Below are positions 1 through 11,312 of a stretch of DNA of 64,000 nucleotides, piece after piece. Every line of letters begins with the position of its first letter. Within the stretch, counting starts at the first letter, position 1. The notes under the pieces were generated by a model. It saw only the letters and a list, made by a program, of their open reading frames with translations. It searched no databases and was not told the DNA's origin. This stretch comes from Lujinxingia sediminis. Its GTDB lineage: Bacteria; Myxococcota_A; Bradymonadia; Bradymonadales; Bradymonadaceae. The position numbers were made by a program, and so were the translations under genes. The DNA lies in assembly GCF_004005565.1 (NCBI RefSeq), contig NZ_SADD01000003.1, forward strand, positions 1-64,000, written 5' to 3'.

Positions 1-251
1 TTTACGGGGCGATTCTGGCTCTAGCGCTCTCCAACCGCCTACTCGAATATCTGCGTAAAAAAGCTCGTGGACGAGCGATGCCGACGACCCGCTTTGCGGA
101 GGTTTTTCGCACGCTCTCATACCAGCTGCTTCTGGAACTCACCGCACATCGCCGTCAGGAAAAGACCGACCTCTTCGCGATGCTTCTTTACGAGGCCATC
201 GATCCAAACCTGATACGGGGGCGTTCGAGCGACATTCTTTGGGATTTGTGA
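1..251 (+). CDS. C-terminal part of a probable IS4-family transposase (cut by window edge)
   Basis: An open frame enters from the left edge (first full codon at 3) and stops at TGA 249-251, giving 82 residues. The peptide runs YGAILALALSNRLLEYLRKK and ends with RGRSSDILWDL. A hydrophobic ALLALALSNRLL segment followed by a basic stretch and a helical segment resembles the C-terminal end of IS4-type transposases, from memory only. No DDE residues can be seen because the catalytic part lies outside the window. It converges on a truncated lipoprotein gene, which fits an insertion at this point. It could instead be an unrelated chromosomal gene. Confidence 0.45.
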   Translation, partial: YGAILALALSNRLLEYLRKKARGRAMPTTRFAEVFRTLSYQLLLELTAHRRQEKTDLFAMLLYEAIDPNLIRGRSSDILWDL

Positions 252-287
252 GGTGTTAGAGAATGAGTGTTTATGCGGGTTTGAGGC

Positions 288-650
288 TTAAGCGAACACG
301 GATGCATGTCGATGACAAAGACGTTCTTCGCAATCAGTACTGCCGTTATCGTCGTCGTCTATTCCATTGTTGCAGATCTCAAAGACAATGTCGGAAAACG
401 CGACCTCTTGTCCCGCTCGCCCCTCATCATCAGCTCCGCTACATGCGCTGATTAATAACGCCGCGACGCAAATCAAAACCCTTATATAGACTCTCACATT
501 GGCCCTTTGAGTTTGCGCCAGACTGCGCAGTTTGGGGTACATAAAGAGAAGGACACTACCTATTTCCTTACCTGAGCGCAAGATCTGCAGCCGGACATGT
601 TGATTATCATTGCGGTGACTTTTTTCCTCATTCTTTGTTTTGGGGGGCAT
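288..650 (-). pseudogene. Remnant of a MopE-motif lipoprotein gene
   Basis: The frame holds a lipoprotein-type signal (VLICVAALLISACSG, Cys in a lipobox) and, about 30 residues later, CNNGIDDDDNGSTDC, the MopE-type metal-binding motif common in myxobacterial and Bradymonadales surface proteins. Only about 15 residues follow before the stop, whereas such proteins normally continue for hundreds of residues. The long N-terminus before the signal is probably not translated: a GTG or ATG inside the frame near 540 would give a normal signal peptide. I read this as the 5' end of a larger outer-membrane lipoprotein gene, cut short next to the transposase tail at 1-251. Confidence 0.5.
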
Positions 651-1010
651 CTTTAGAGTCGCACGCTGTGCGGGGGTGGCGCAACTGCTAGTTTAGACTT
701 TTTGTGGTTATCGTTATAGAACTGGATTATACGTATAATCCAGTCAGTAAGCGTTCAGCACACCGTGCTTTTCGATTCGTTTAAGCGAGCCTGAGCGCCG
801 ACGCTGCGACTTCACCACGAAGCACTTCGACTGAAGCGGTGATACAATCAAGCAAGTTTCGACCTGCTGGCGACAGGTTTCGGCGACGGTCCTGGCGACG
901 CCGATTACAGCCGTTTTTGACGAGATGATGGGCATCGCGTGTCCTGCAGCCTCCTACGTCAGCGCCTTCGTCTTTTTGCCACAGCGCAATCCCTCCCAGC
1001 CCCTAAACAA
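651..1010. other. Intergenic region without a convincing gene
   Basis: About 360 bases between the lipoprotein remnant and the katG terminator. It holds a perfect 24-bp palindrome (721-744). A 63-codon minus-strand frame (744-935) has no recognisable domain and only a weak ribosome binding site, so it is not called. Confidence 0.5.
721..744. repeat. Perfect 24-bp palindrome
   Basis: Two 12-bp arms, ACTGGATTATAC and its exact reverse complement, meet without a loop. The arms are far more AT-rich than the surroundings. It could be an operator, a cruciform-forming site or a leftover terminal repeat of a mobile element; no adjacent gene decides which. Confidence 0.7.
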
Positions 1011-1042
1011 AAACCCCTCGCCGCATCCGCGGCGAGGGGTTT
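1011..1042 (-). terminator. Intrinsic terminator of katG
   Basis: Perfect 14-bp stem (1011-1024 with 1029-1042, 4-nt loop) with AAACCCCTCGCCGC as the left arm. In the minus-strand transcript it is followed by a U-rich stretch. It lies about 65 bp beyond the katG stop. Confidence 0.85.
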
Positions 1043-1106
1043 GTCGATCAGGCCAGAAGTCCTGATTCTATGCGGCTGAGAGGGGCATCACCCCTCCGGG
1101 TCGCAC

Positions 1107-3464
<2,358 letters not shown>

Positions 3465-4451
3465 ATGCTGCCCACGCTTCGCCAACTCGAGTACATCGTG
3501 GCCCTGGCCGACACCGGACAATTCGTGGAAGCAGCGCGCGTATGTTCGGTCAGCCAGCCCGCACTTAGCAAGCAGATCCGCGAGGTGGAGGAGCTCCTGG
3601 GCGTGGAGCTCTTCGAGCGGGCTCGCCCCCGGGTGCTCTTGACGGGAGCCGGCGAGGAGGTTGTGAAACGGGCGAGGAGCCTCTTGCTGGAGGCAAAGGA
3701 GCTGGTGGACGCGGCGCAGGTGTTTGCGGGTGCGCGCCAGGGCACGGTGCGCCTGGGTGTGATTCCCACCATCGCGCCCTACGGGCTGCCCGGTCTGCTG
3801 GCGAAGTTTCGCCGCATCTACCCCGAGGTGGCCTTTGCGATCGAAGAGCTTCAGACCGACGACCTTTTGCGGGAGCTACGCCAGGGAGCGATCGACCTGG
3901 GCCTACTCGCGCGCCCCTTTGACGATCAGGGGTTGAGCGGGCCGGACCTGATCGTGGAGCCCTTTGTGCTGGTGGCACCCGCCGGCCATCCGCTGAGCGC
4001 ACCGGAGCGCATCGCTACCGACGAGATCGCCGGAGCCAGTCTGATTTTGATGCAGGATGGCCATTGTTTGAGGGATCAAGCGATGGATGTGTGTCGGCTG
4101 GCGGGAAACCCGCCGGCGACGACCGTGACCGCGGCCAGCGTGGCAACGCTGGTGCGCATGGTCGAGAGCGGGCTGGGCGCGACGCTTTTGCCGGCCAGCG
4201 CGCTGAGCGCGGAGGTGCGCCCGGGCCAGGATCTGGTCGCGCGCAGTTTTGGCGACGACCCGCCCGGGCGCACGCTGACCCTTCAGTGGCGCGCCTCATC
4301 GCCGGCGCACAGCTGGTACACCGAGCTTGGCGAGGTGCTACGCGAGCACTACCTGACCCTCAACGCCACCATGCCCGAGGTCGGAGGACCGCGCCCCGTG
4401 CTGCGCTCCCCGGGCTCGGCGCAGGGAGCAACGCCTGAGACGGGGCTCTGA
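3465..4451 (+). CDS. oxyR: LysR-family peroxide sensor OxyR
   Basis: 328 residues, with an N-terminal winged helix-turn-helix (LRQLEYIVALADTGQFVEAA, then SVSQPALSKQIREVEELLG) and a LysR substrate-binding domain. The redox pair is present: GHCLRDQAMDVC places cysteines at 201 and 210, matching C199 and C208 of E. coli OxyR with the same surrounding sequence. Oxidation of this pair switches the regulator on. Divergent from katG, its expected main target. The C-terminal 20-25 residues beyond the fold are Pro/Gly-rich and look dispensable. Confidence 0.93.
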   Translation: MLPTLRQLEYIVALADTGQFVEAARVCSVSQPALSKQIREVEELLGVELFERARPRVLLTGAGEEVVKRARSLLLEAKELVDAAQVFAGARQGTVRLGVIPTIAPYGLPGLLAKFRRIYPEVAFAIEELQTDDLLRELRQGAIDLGLLARPFDDQGLSGPDLIVEPFVLVAPAGHPLSAPERIATDEIAGASLILMQDGHCLRDQAMDVCRLAGNPPATTVTAASVATLVRMVESGLGATLLPASALSAEVRPGQDLVARSFGDDPPGRTLTLQWRASSPAHSWYTELGEVLREHYLTLNATMPEVGGPRPVLRSPGSAQGATPETGL

Positions 4452-4529
4452 ACCCGACCTCTTCAAACGCACTCCCCGGGCCGCCCTTTGATGTGCGCTC
4501 CCCGGCGACACCCTACTCCGGTACTTCAC

Positions 4530-5285
4530 TCAGCGGGCGCTGCGCTGCATGCAGTGGGCGTTGCGCTCCACCAGATCCGGGCGCCGGTGCAGCCACTCCA
4601 GCACGCGCCGGCAATCCACAATGTCGCCGGGGCGGTAGAGCGCGTCGTAGATCTCGCGCAAGAGCGCGTAGTCTTCGGGATAGTCCATCGTCAGCCGAAA
4701 CCCGGAGCAGAGCGCCGGATCGGGATTGAGGTAGTCGACCGGGTAGACCCGCGGTCGCTCTTTAATAAAGAGCGTGACGTGCTCGCGCTCCTCGGGGCGC
4801 ATCGCCAGAAGATGCGCGTCGACCAGCGCGCTCACCCGGTAAGCCTCACTGCCAAATCCTAAGGTGAGGCCGGTGCGGGCAAAATGCCCGTCGACGCCGA
4901 TCGCGTCACTCTGCAGAAGATGGCCCAGCATGCGCTCGAGATGCTCCACGCAGACCAGCGGTGAGTCGCCGGTGATGCGCACCACCACCTCGGCCTCGGT
5001 CTGTGCAAGCGCGAGGTAGAAGCGGCCGAGCACATCATCGCGCGAGCCGCGAAAGAGGCGCACTCCGGGGGTGTTGAGCCAATTCACCAGCGCTTCGATC
5101 GGGTCATCTTCGGGCCGATCGCTGGTGGCGATGATGATCTCGTCGATCTGTGAGACCCGCTTGAGACGCTCAATGATGTGCCAGAGGGCCGGTCGCCCGG
5201 CCAGGGGCATCAGTACTTTTCCCGGGAGCCGCTCCGAGCTCATCCTCGCCTGGACCACTGCCACCACTTTCGCTCGCTCCGTCAT
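4530..5285 (-). CDS. SpsF/NeuA-type cytidylyltransferase
   Basis: 251 residues of the acylneuraminate cytidylyltransferase fold that activates 8- or 9-carbon sugars as CMP-sugars. The nucleotide-binding signature VVQARMSSERLPGKVL sits at residues 10-25, followed by the GRPALWHIIERL region. VRITGDSPLV is the metal-site segment (compare RITGDCPLID in SpsF). Last gene of the minus-strand glycan operon, 88 bp downstream of the NeuB-like synthase; the pairing resembles spsE-spsF of Bacillus spore coat polysaccharide clusters. The exact sugar is not decided by the sequence. Confidence 0.82.
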   Translation of the reverse strand: MTERAKVVAVVQARMSSERLPGKVLMPLAGRPALWHIIERLKRVSQIDEIIIATSDRPEDDPIEALVNWLNTPGVRLFRGSRDDVLGRFYLALAQTEAEVVVRITGDSPLVCVEHLERMLGHLLQSDAIGVDGHFARTGLTLGFGSEAYRVSALVDAHLLAMRPEEREHVTLFIKERPRVYPVDYLNPDPALCSGFRLTMDYPEDYALLREIYDALYRPGDIVDCRRVLEWLHRRPDLVERNAHCMQRSAR

Positions 5286-5372
5286 CGTCGCCCCCCGCCC
5301 CTTGCCCTTGATCGATTGTCAGAACCTCAACCTTCGCCGACCCGGCGTCCCTGCCAGACCGGCGCGCTTCTT

Positions 5373-6098
5373 TTAGCCCGGCACGCCACCGACCCCGGGT
5401 GGGTCACCGCTTAAGCCCCTGGCGAGCCGGCTGAGCGGTCGGCCCAGATCCACCATCTGACGAAGTTCCTCGGGGGTCGCGCTCAAGATATGATCGCGGT
5501 GCACTCCGCGAATCGTCTTATCGAGGGTGAAGTGCTTTTCGATAAATTGCGCGCCGCGAGCAATCGCCAGCAGGCAGCCTTCGATGCCGTGCATATGGTC
5601 GCTGTAGCCGTAGTACCCGTCCGGCTCAAAACGCTCCGGAAGCCCCTCCAGGTGCACCGGGTAGGTGGGGTAATGAGAGCGGCAGAAGATATAGCGCAGG
5701 GTGTCGGTGGGCGGCCCAAAGGGCAGGTCTTCGCCTGTCCACCAGCCCAGCGAGATGTACGTCTCGCGCCCCTGCTCAAGCACCCGCTCCACGAGCTCCG
5801 GTTTGTCGACGACGGTGCGTGAGGCGATCTTGTAGCGGCTCGGATTAAGCGGACGCGCCAGCTCCAGGGCCTCTTCGTTGATGATCGAGGCCATGAAGTC
5901 GATCTCCCACCACTCGCACCAACGCTTGAGCTGCATGGCCATATCGGGGTTGATGTGGTTGAGCTCCCCGGGCTGATCGCGCCAGCCAAACTGAAACTTG
6001 GCCACATCGGCCCCGGAGAGTTTGGCCTGGCGGATCAGCTCGTAGGCCAGATCGAAGTTCCCCTCATGGTTGAGTCCTATTTCGGCAACAAAAAGCAT
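5373..6098 (-). CDS. NeuB/SpsE-like nonulosonate synthase
   Basis: Start chosen at 6098, where GGGAGGGG lies 5 bases upstream; it gives 241 residues beginning MLFVAEIGLNHEGN, the classic N-terminus of sialic, legionaminic or pseudaminic acid synthases, which condense phosphoenolpyruvate with a six-carbon amino sugar. Further family marks are VAKFQFG, YGYSDHMHGIEGCLLAIARG (compare GxSDHT) and FIEKHFTLDKTIRGVHRDH. It lacks the C-terminal antifreeze-like SAF domain of full NeuB (about 340 residues), so it is a short form. Together with the two CMP-sugar transferase-like proteins of this operon it suggests a CMP-activated nonulosonic acid. Confidence 0.82.
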   Translation of the reverse strand: MLFVAEIGLNHEGNFDLAYELIRQAKLSGADVAKFQFGWRDQPGELNHINPDMAMQLKRWCEWWEIDFMASIINEEALELARPLNPSRYKIASRTVVDKPELVERVLEQGRETYISLGWWTGEDLPFGPPTDTLRYIFCRSHYPTYPVHLEGLPERFEPDGYYGYSDHMHGIEGCLLAIARGAQFIEKHFTLDKTIRGVHRDHILSATPEELRQMVDLGRPLSRLARGLSGDPPGVGGVPG

Positions 6099-6159
6099 GG
6101 TTTCCCCTCCCTTAAGGCGCCTCAATGAGCGCCTGCAACCTGTTGATTTTACTCAATGA

Positions 6160-7575
6160 TCACTCTGCAGCAGCCGTCGGAGGCTCCTGCCGTCGCTCGC
6201 CATCGTGTCGCAGAAGGTGGTCGAGCATCCAGCGGTCGAAGTCGCTCTTGAGCTGAAAGCTCTCCCGCCAGGGCATCACCACATGCGAGATGCTCTTGCC
6301 GTGGTAGTCGTCCGAGCGGATCGCGTCGCGCCAGACCGCGGTCACGGCACCGTTGAAGACGTAAAGCCCCTCACGCTCCAGGCGCAGCTTGCGCATCATC
6401 GCCGGGTTGAGCGGCTCCAGGCCGTCGGCACCATGCTGAAAGTGCATGTCGAAATCCTCGTAGACGCTGATCACGCTGTCGGCGTCGTAAAGCACCAGGG
6501 TGTCGAGCGCCTTGGTAATGTGTTCGGCGCGACGAAGCGGACTGTGAGCGCTGAGCACCACCACCACGTCGGGAAAGAGATCGTGGTCGGTCTCCAGACG
6601 CGTGATGGCGTCGTGCACAACCTCCGAGAGCTTGCGATCGGCCTCCGAGAGGGCCGAGGGGCGCAGCATCGCCGGGATATCGCGCGTGGCGCAGTGCTCC
6701 ACCACCCGCGGGCAGTCGGTGGTGACCCAGATCGCGTCAAAACGCCCGCTGGCCCGCGCCGACTCCAGGGTGTGGTCGATGAGCGGACGGCCTCCCACCT
6801 CGCTCAAAACCACATCGGGCATGCTCTTGTAGGTGTTTTTGGCGGGCACAAGCCCCACCACCCGTGGCTTGACCGCCCCTTCGAGCTTCTCGGCCATGGA
6901 GCGCTTGATCTGGCGGCGCGCGGTAAGCAGACGATCTTCGTTGCGGCTCAGCGACTCGGGATGCTGGCGGTAGAAGAAGAGCGGCGTGGCCACCCCATCC
7001 ACCGCATAATGGCGCGAGACCTTGAGCCAGAGCTCGTAGCCATCCTGGGCGTTGTGGCGCTCGTCGTAGCCGCCCAGCGCCTTGAGCACCCTGCGGCGCA
7101 CCATCGTGCAGGCCCCGTGGGCCGGCAGGTCGAGCAGGCGAGCCTCGCTGCCCGGGAGCTTGCGCTGCTCCACCCCCAGAAATCGCCCCTCGGCGTCGAC
7201 ATAGACATAATTGGGGTAGACCAGCGCCACCTCCGGGCGACGCTCCATACGCTCGCTCATCACCAGAAGCGCCGACTCATCGAGCCAGTCATCGGCGTCC
7301 AGGCGCATGATGTATTTGCCGCGGGCCATCTCCAGCACGCGATTGGCGTTGCGCTGCAGGCCCTGCGCCTGATCATGACGCAGCACGCGGATGCGCTGCG
7401 GGTCTTTTTGCAGATAACGCTGACAGATCTCCGGCGTCTCATCGCTGGAGGCGTCATCGACGATGATCAGCTCCCAGTTCTGCAGGCTCTGCGCCAGAAC
7501 ACTCTCAACAGCCTGCTCCAGATAACGCCCGTAGTTATGGCAGGTGATGTATACGCTGACTAACGGCCTCTCCAT
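6160..7575 (-). CDS. Fusion of a family 2 glycosyltransferase and a NeuA-like nucleotidyltransferase
   Basis: Start placed at 7575 (MERPLVSVYITCHNYG), with GGGGGCGAG just upstream, giving 471 residues; the frame is open further upstream but that overlaps another gene and has no family similarity. Residues 1-225 are a GT-A, family 2 glycosyltransferase with IIVDDASSDET and the metal motif DADD (93-96). From about residue 238 a second Rossmann-like domain starts (VVGLVPAKNTYKSMPDVVL, then GRPLIDHTLESA), resembling CMP-N-acetylneuraminate cytidylyltransferase. The usual RxGSKG nucleotide loop is replaced by AKNTYKS, so activity of this half is uncertain. The start overlaps the end of the preceding membrane protein gene by 16 bp. 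Confidence 0.8.
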   Translation of the reverse strand: MERPLVSVYITCHNYGRYLEQAVESVLAQSLQNWELIIVDDASSDETPEICQRYLQKDPQRIRVLRHDQAQGLQRNANRVLEMARGKYIMRLDADDWLDESALLVMSERMERRPEVALVYPNYVYVDAEGRFLGVEQRKLPGSEARLLDLPAHGACTMVRRRVLKALGGYDERHNAQDGYELWLKVSRHYAVDGVATPLFFYRQHPESLSRNEDRLLTARRQIKRSMAEKLEGAVKPRVVGLVPAKNTYKSMPDVVLSEVGGRPLIDHTLESARASGRFDAIWVTTDCPRVVEHCATRDIPAMLRPSALSEADRKLSEVVHDAITRLETDHDLFPDVVVVLSAHSPLRRAEHITKALDTLVLYDADSVISVYEDFDMHFQHGADGLEPLNPAMMRKLRLEREGLYVFNGAVTAVWRDAIRSDDYHGKSISHVVMPWRESFQLKSDFDRWMLDHLLRHDGERRQEPPTAAAE

Positions 7576-8969
7576 CTCGCCCCCCTGCGAAAATCTTCGG
7601 TGAAGTCGGCAAATGTGCGCGTGCGTGCCTTCGATGTGGGCTCGGCAGACGACGCGCCACCGGGCCCCCGGCCCCCTCTCAGGCCGGCGCGCAACCGCCA
7701 GGGGCGCGCGCTCAAGATAAGGAGCACCAGCAGGTACATCGGCATCATCGGCACCCGGTAGCGCGAGAGGGTGCCCAGGTTGGTGGTCGCAAGCCCCACG
7801 CCCAGCCCGAAAAGCAGCACGAAGACCACGCAAAAGATCAGCGGCGGTGAGCTGCGCAGCACCCGCCACGCCCCCCTCGCCCCCAGTACCCATAAGATGC
7901 GCACCCAGAGCAGAAGCACCAGCGTGGTCTCCACCGCGTTGATAGCTGCCACCGCGTTATGCGCCTCAAAGATAAAGGGCCGAAAGAGCGAGGCCGAGAT
8001 CGCCAGAGGCGCAAAGGCCAGCTGCCCCCCAAGGCTCGTGGTCGTGCCATCGCCCATGCTGTAGGAGGAGCCCCCCTGGATGCGTTCGCCCTGGTACTGC
8101 AGGTTGGCCGTCTCCTCGGCCAACGAGTCCAACGAGTACTGCGGAAAGATCTGTCCCAGGCCGATCATAGCGCCCACACCCGCCGCCCCTAAGATCGCGA
8201 TCTGAAAGGGTTTTCTGGCGATCGCAACCGTACCATGGGTGGCCATGGAGCGCCGCCAGTACCACCAGAGCGCGGCGGCGGCCACCATCGGAAAAAGGAT
8301 GTAGCTTTTGACCAGCGCCACAGCCACCGCCCCGGCAGCCAACCACAGAATCCCCCAGCCCTTGCCGCGGCTCCCCAGCAGACGGTGCAGCCCGTAGATC
8401 ATCCAGCCTAAGCCCCCCATCGCCACCGCTTCTTTGACCACCCCGCTCGTCCAGAAGACCGCCGAGGGCACAAGCAGCGTGGCTACCATCACCTGCAAAC
8501 GCAGCTCTTTGCCAAAATGCGCGCTGAAGGTGCGGTACATCGCCAGCTGGCCGCTAAACGCCACAAAGCTCAAGATCAGCCCGCAACCAAACATCGAGGA
8601 GCCGGTCAGGATCAGCAAAAAGGCCGTGATCCCGATCATCGTGGTCGTCGAGGTGCCCTCCTGACCAAAAACCTCGATGGGGATCTCGGCGGGCTGCTGA
8701 AAGATCAGACGCAGCACCTCCGGCCCCCAGCGCAGCGGGTCGACGCGGATGTAATCGGCCAGCGCTTCGCCATAGCCGTAATAGACCTCCATATCGCCGC
8801 GACCGAAGAACTCGTAGGTGAGTACGATCAGCACAAAGGCCGCGATGACATGGGCCCAGAAGCTCATCCATACAAAACGACGATCCTCTCCCGGAAGCCG
8901 GGTCTGGCCCACAAAGAGGGCAAAGATGCCGGTGAAGATCAGGATGGTGCAGGCGAAGACCTCGTTCAT
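7560..8969 (-). CDS. Polytopic membrane protein of the glycan operon
   Basis: 469 residues with roughly nine to eleven hydrophobic segments, starting with an N-terminal helix (CTILIFTGIFALFVG) and ending in a basic, Pro/Gly-rich cytoplasmic tail. No catalytic motif is recognised. Position inside an operon with a glycosyltransferase and asparagine synthase suggests a polysaccharide polymerase (Wzy-like) or a lipid-linked sugar transfer protein, by inference only. The ATG overlaps the asnB stop in an ATGA arrangement, which implies translational coupling. Confidence 0.7.
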   Translation of the reverse strand: MNEVFACTILIFTGIFALFVGQTRLPGEDRRFVWMSFWAHVIAAFVLIVLTYEFFGRGDMEVYYGYGEALADYIRVDPLRWGPEVLRLIFQQPAEIPIEVFGQEGTSTTTMIGITAFLLILTGSSMFGCGLILSFVAFSGQLAMYRTFSAHFGKELRLQVMVATLLVPSAVFWTSGVVKEAVAMGGLGWMIYGLHRLLGSRGKGWGILWLAAGAVAVALVKSYILFPMVAAAALWWYWRRSMATHGTVAIARKPFQIAILGAAGVGAMIGLGQIFPQYSLDSLAEETANLQYQGERIQGGSSYSMGDGTTTSLGGQLAFAPLAISASLFRPFIFEAHNAVAAINAVETTLVLLLWVRILWVLGARGAWRVLRSSPPLIFCVVFVLLFGLGVGLATTNLGTLSRYRVPMMPMYLLVLLILSARPWRLRAGLRGGRGPGGASSAEPTSKARTRTFADFTEDFRRGARWRGR

Positions 8970-11080
8970 CGTCGGCCCACCATTGAGGGGGCGTCCATCT
9001 GTCTGAGGCCCGGCGAGTGACCGGCGGCGCGGCGACTGCGGGTGGGGTGCTGACGCTCAAGCCAGGCCTGGAACATCAGAACGTTCCAGAGTTCATAGGC
9101 TCGCGAGCGCTTCCCGCTTAAGTGTTCACGCCAGATGGCGCGCACCGGCTCGGGGTGCAAAAAGCCCTCGCGCTCCAGGCGCTCCGGACGCAAGAGCTCC
9201 TCAGCCCAGGGGCGAAGCTCGGCGCGCAGCCAGGCGTCCAGGGGCACGCCAAAGCCCATCTTCGGGCGCTCCACCAGCGCGCGGGGCACATAGCGATAGA
9301 GCACGCGCCTCAAGATATGTTTGCCATCGCGCCCCCGCACCTTCATGCCTAAAGGCAGGCGCCAGGCAAAGGCCACCACGCGATGGTCGAGCAGCGGAAC
9401 GCGGGCCTCCAGGCTCACGCCCATCGAGGCGCGATCGACCTTGGTGAGGATGTCATCGGGCAGATAGCCCACAAGGTCGCGGTACATCCAGCGCTCGGCC
9501 AGGCTCGCCACCTGAGGCTCCTGCTCCCAGCTCCAGGTGCGGGGAGGCTCCTGAAGATCGCGCACCGCCCGATGGCCGGTCGGCCAGTTGGCGAGCAGGC
9601 GTCGGTAGAGATCTTCGGCGTCGGGGGTATCCAGGAGCTCGGCGAGTTTGTGGAGTTTGTCGCCGATAAGCCGAAGTCGGCCGGGGGTAAAGGGAGCGGG
9701 CTCGGGCGAGGAGGAAGACGCCCCCGGCACAAGCTCGCGTACGCCATCGAGCAGCCGGCGCACCTTCGCGCCGGGGCTGAACGCCCCCTCCCCCAGACTG
9801 GCGAAGAGCGCCTCCCACTGCCCGGGACTCAACCAGAGAAGCGCGCGCCCCACCTGCTCGCGCAGCGGCGCGGGCACCCGGCTCATGCCCTCCCAGATCG
9901 GCGGTCCCCACACATGGCGATTATAACCTCCAAAGACCTCATCGCCGCCGTCGCCGCTCAGGGCCACGGTGACCTTCTGGCGCGCGAGCTGGCTGACCAG
10001 GAAGGTGGGGATCTGCGAGGCGTCGGCAAAGGGTTCATCGTAGAGGGTGGGCAGCCGGTCGATAACCGCCAGCGCGTCGGAGGGCTCCACAATAAGCGAG
10101 GTATGCTCGGTGCCCAGAAAACGCGCCACCCGCGCGGCATCATCGGCCTCATTGTAGCGCGCTTTGGCATTCCCGATGGAGAAGGTCTGAATGGGGCGGC
10201 CGGACTGCGCCTGCATCAGCGCCACCACCGTGGTGGAATCGATGCCGCCGGATAAGAAGGCCCCCAGGGGCACATCGGCCACCATGCGCTGGCCGACGGC
10301 GCGGCGAAGTTCGCGCTCGAGCTCATCGGTGGCCTGCTCCTCATCGCCCATAAATGGCGAGCGCACCCCCAGCGCGACGACCTCCTCAGCGCGCCACCAG
10401 CGATGCTCCTCGCCGCGATCTTTGCCCGGATCGCGGATGGTGAGCATCGCGCCCGGACGCACCTTGTAGACCCCCTCGTAGATCGTATGGGCGCCGCCGA
10501 CAGCCGAGCGGCTCAAAAATCCGGCCAGAGCGCGACGATCGATCTCCGGCTCAAAGCCGGGATAGTTGCGCAGCGCCTTGAGCTCCGAGCCAAAGAGCAG
10601 CACCTGCCCGTGCCAGGCCCAGTAGAGCGGCTTGATGCCCAGCCGATCGCGGACCAGATGCAGCTCGGCGCGCTCGCGATCCCAGAGCGCCATGGCAAAC
10701 ATGCCCACCATCTGCCTCAAACTCTCTTCAAGGCCAAAGGTCTGCACCGCCCCCAGAATCACCTCGGTGTCCGAGCCGCCCACAAGGGGGTAGCTACCGC
10801 GGGTGGCCTCGAGCACCCGGGCCTTGAGCTCGGCGAAGTTATAGACCTCCCCGTTATAAACCAGCGCCCAGCGCCCATCGGCCGAGAACATCGGCTGGCG
10901 GCCCCGATCGGAGCAGTCCAGAATCGCCAGCCGTCGATGCCCCAGCGCCAGCCCGTGGCGCCCGTCAAACCAGTAGCCCGCCCCATCCGGCCCCCGGTGG
11001 CGCAGGGCGTTGGTCATCGCAAAGATCGCCGGCTCAAAGCGCACGCAGCGCCGGTCCCAGAACCCCGCAAGTCCACACAT
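8966..11080 (-). CDS. asnB: Glutamine-dependent asparagine synthase-like amidotransferase (AsnB)
   Basis: Start at 11080, chosen because the catalytic Cys must follow the initiator Met (MCGLAGFWD) and GGGAGGGGG lies 5 bases upstream. 704 residues: N-terminal class II glutaminase domain, then an ATP-pyrophosphatase synthase domain with the PP-loop LSGGIDSTTVVALM and SGDGGDEVFGGY. It resembles the AsnB-type enzymes found in polysaccharide and exosortase-linked clusters, which may amidate a sugar or a small donor rather than make asparagine. First gene of the five-gene minus-strand operon ending at 4530. Confidence 0.88.
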   Translation of the reverse strand: MCGLAGFWDRRCVRFEPAIFAMTNALRHRGPDGAGYWFDGRHGLALGHRRLAILDCSDRGRQPMFSADGRWALVYNGEVYNFAELKARVLEATRGSYPLVGGSDTEVILGAVQTFGLEESLRQMVGMFAMALWDRERAELHLVRDRLGIKPLYWAWHGQVLLFGSELKALRNYPGFEPEIDRRALAGFLSRSAVGGAHTIYEGVYKVRPGAMLTIRDPGKDRGEEHRWWRAEEVVALGVRSPFMGDEEQATDELERELRRAVGQRMVADVPLGAFLSGGIDSTTVVALMQAQSGRPIQTFSIGNAKARYNEADDAARVARFLGTEHTSLIVEPSDALAVIDRLPTLYDEPFADASQIPTFLVSQLARQKVTVALSGDGGDEVFGGYNRHVWGPPIWEGMSRVPAPLREQVGRALLWLSPGQWEALFASLGEGAFSPGAKVRRLLDGVRELVPGASSSSPEPAPFTPGRLRLIGDKLHKLAELLDTPDAEDLYRRLLANWPTGHRAVRDLQEPPRTWSWEQEPQVASLAERWMYRDLVGYLPDDILTKVDRASMGVSLEARVPLLDHRVVAFAWRLPLGMKVRGRDGKHILRRVLYRYVPRALVERPKMGFGVPLDAWLRAELRPWAEELLRPERLEREGFLHPEPVRAIWREHLSGKRSRAYELWNVLMFQAWLERQHPTRSRRAAGHSPGLRQMDAPSMVGRR

Positions 11081-11312
11081 CGATCCCCCTCCCCTCAGAC
11101 GTTTCAGCTCAAAGAAACCTAACCATATTCGGGGCCTTGAGTAGTACCTGCGACCGCCGCCCTGGCGTCGCTCTGACCCGGGCCGACACCCTGTCCTCCT
11201 CAGCCCCCGTTGCTTTTGACGCACCCCGTCATTAAGTTGACAGGTGCTGGCCCGAGGGCGGCAGAAACCTGCGCACCAACCCCTTTCAATTCCACAAAAA
11301 AATCAAAGACTT

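Noticed and set aside
744-935. 63-codon minus-strand frame
   Set aside because: No similarity, weak start signal, and its end touches the palindrome; not reported as a gene.
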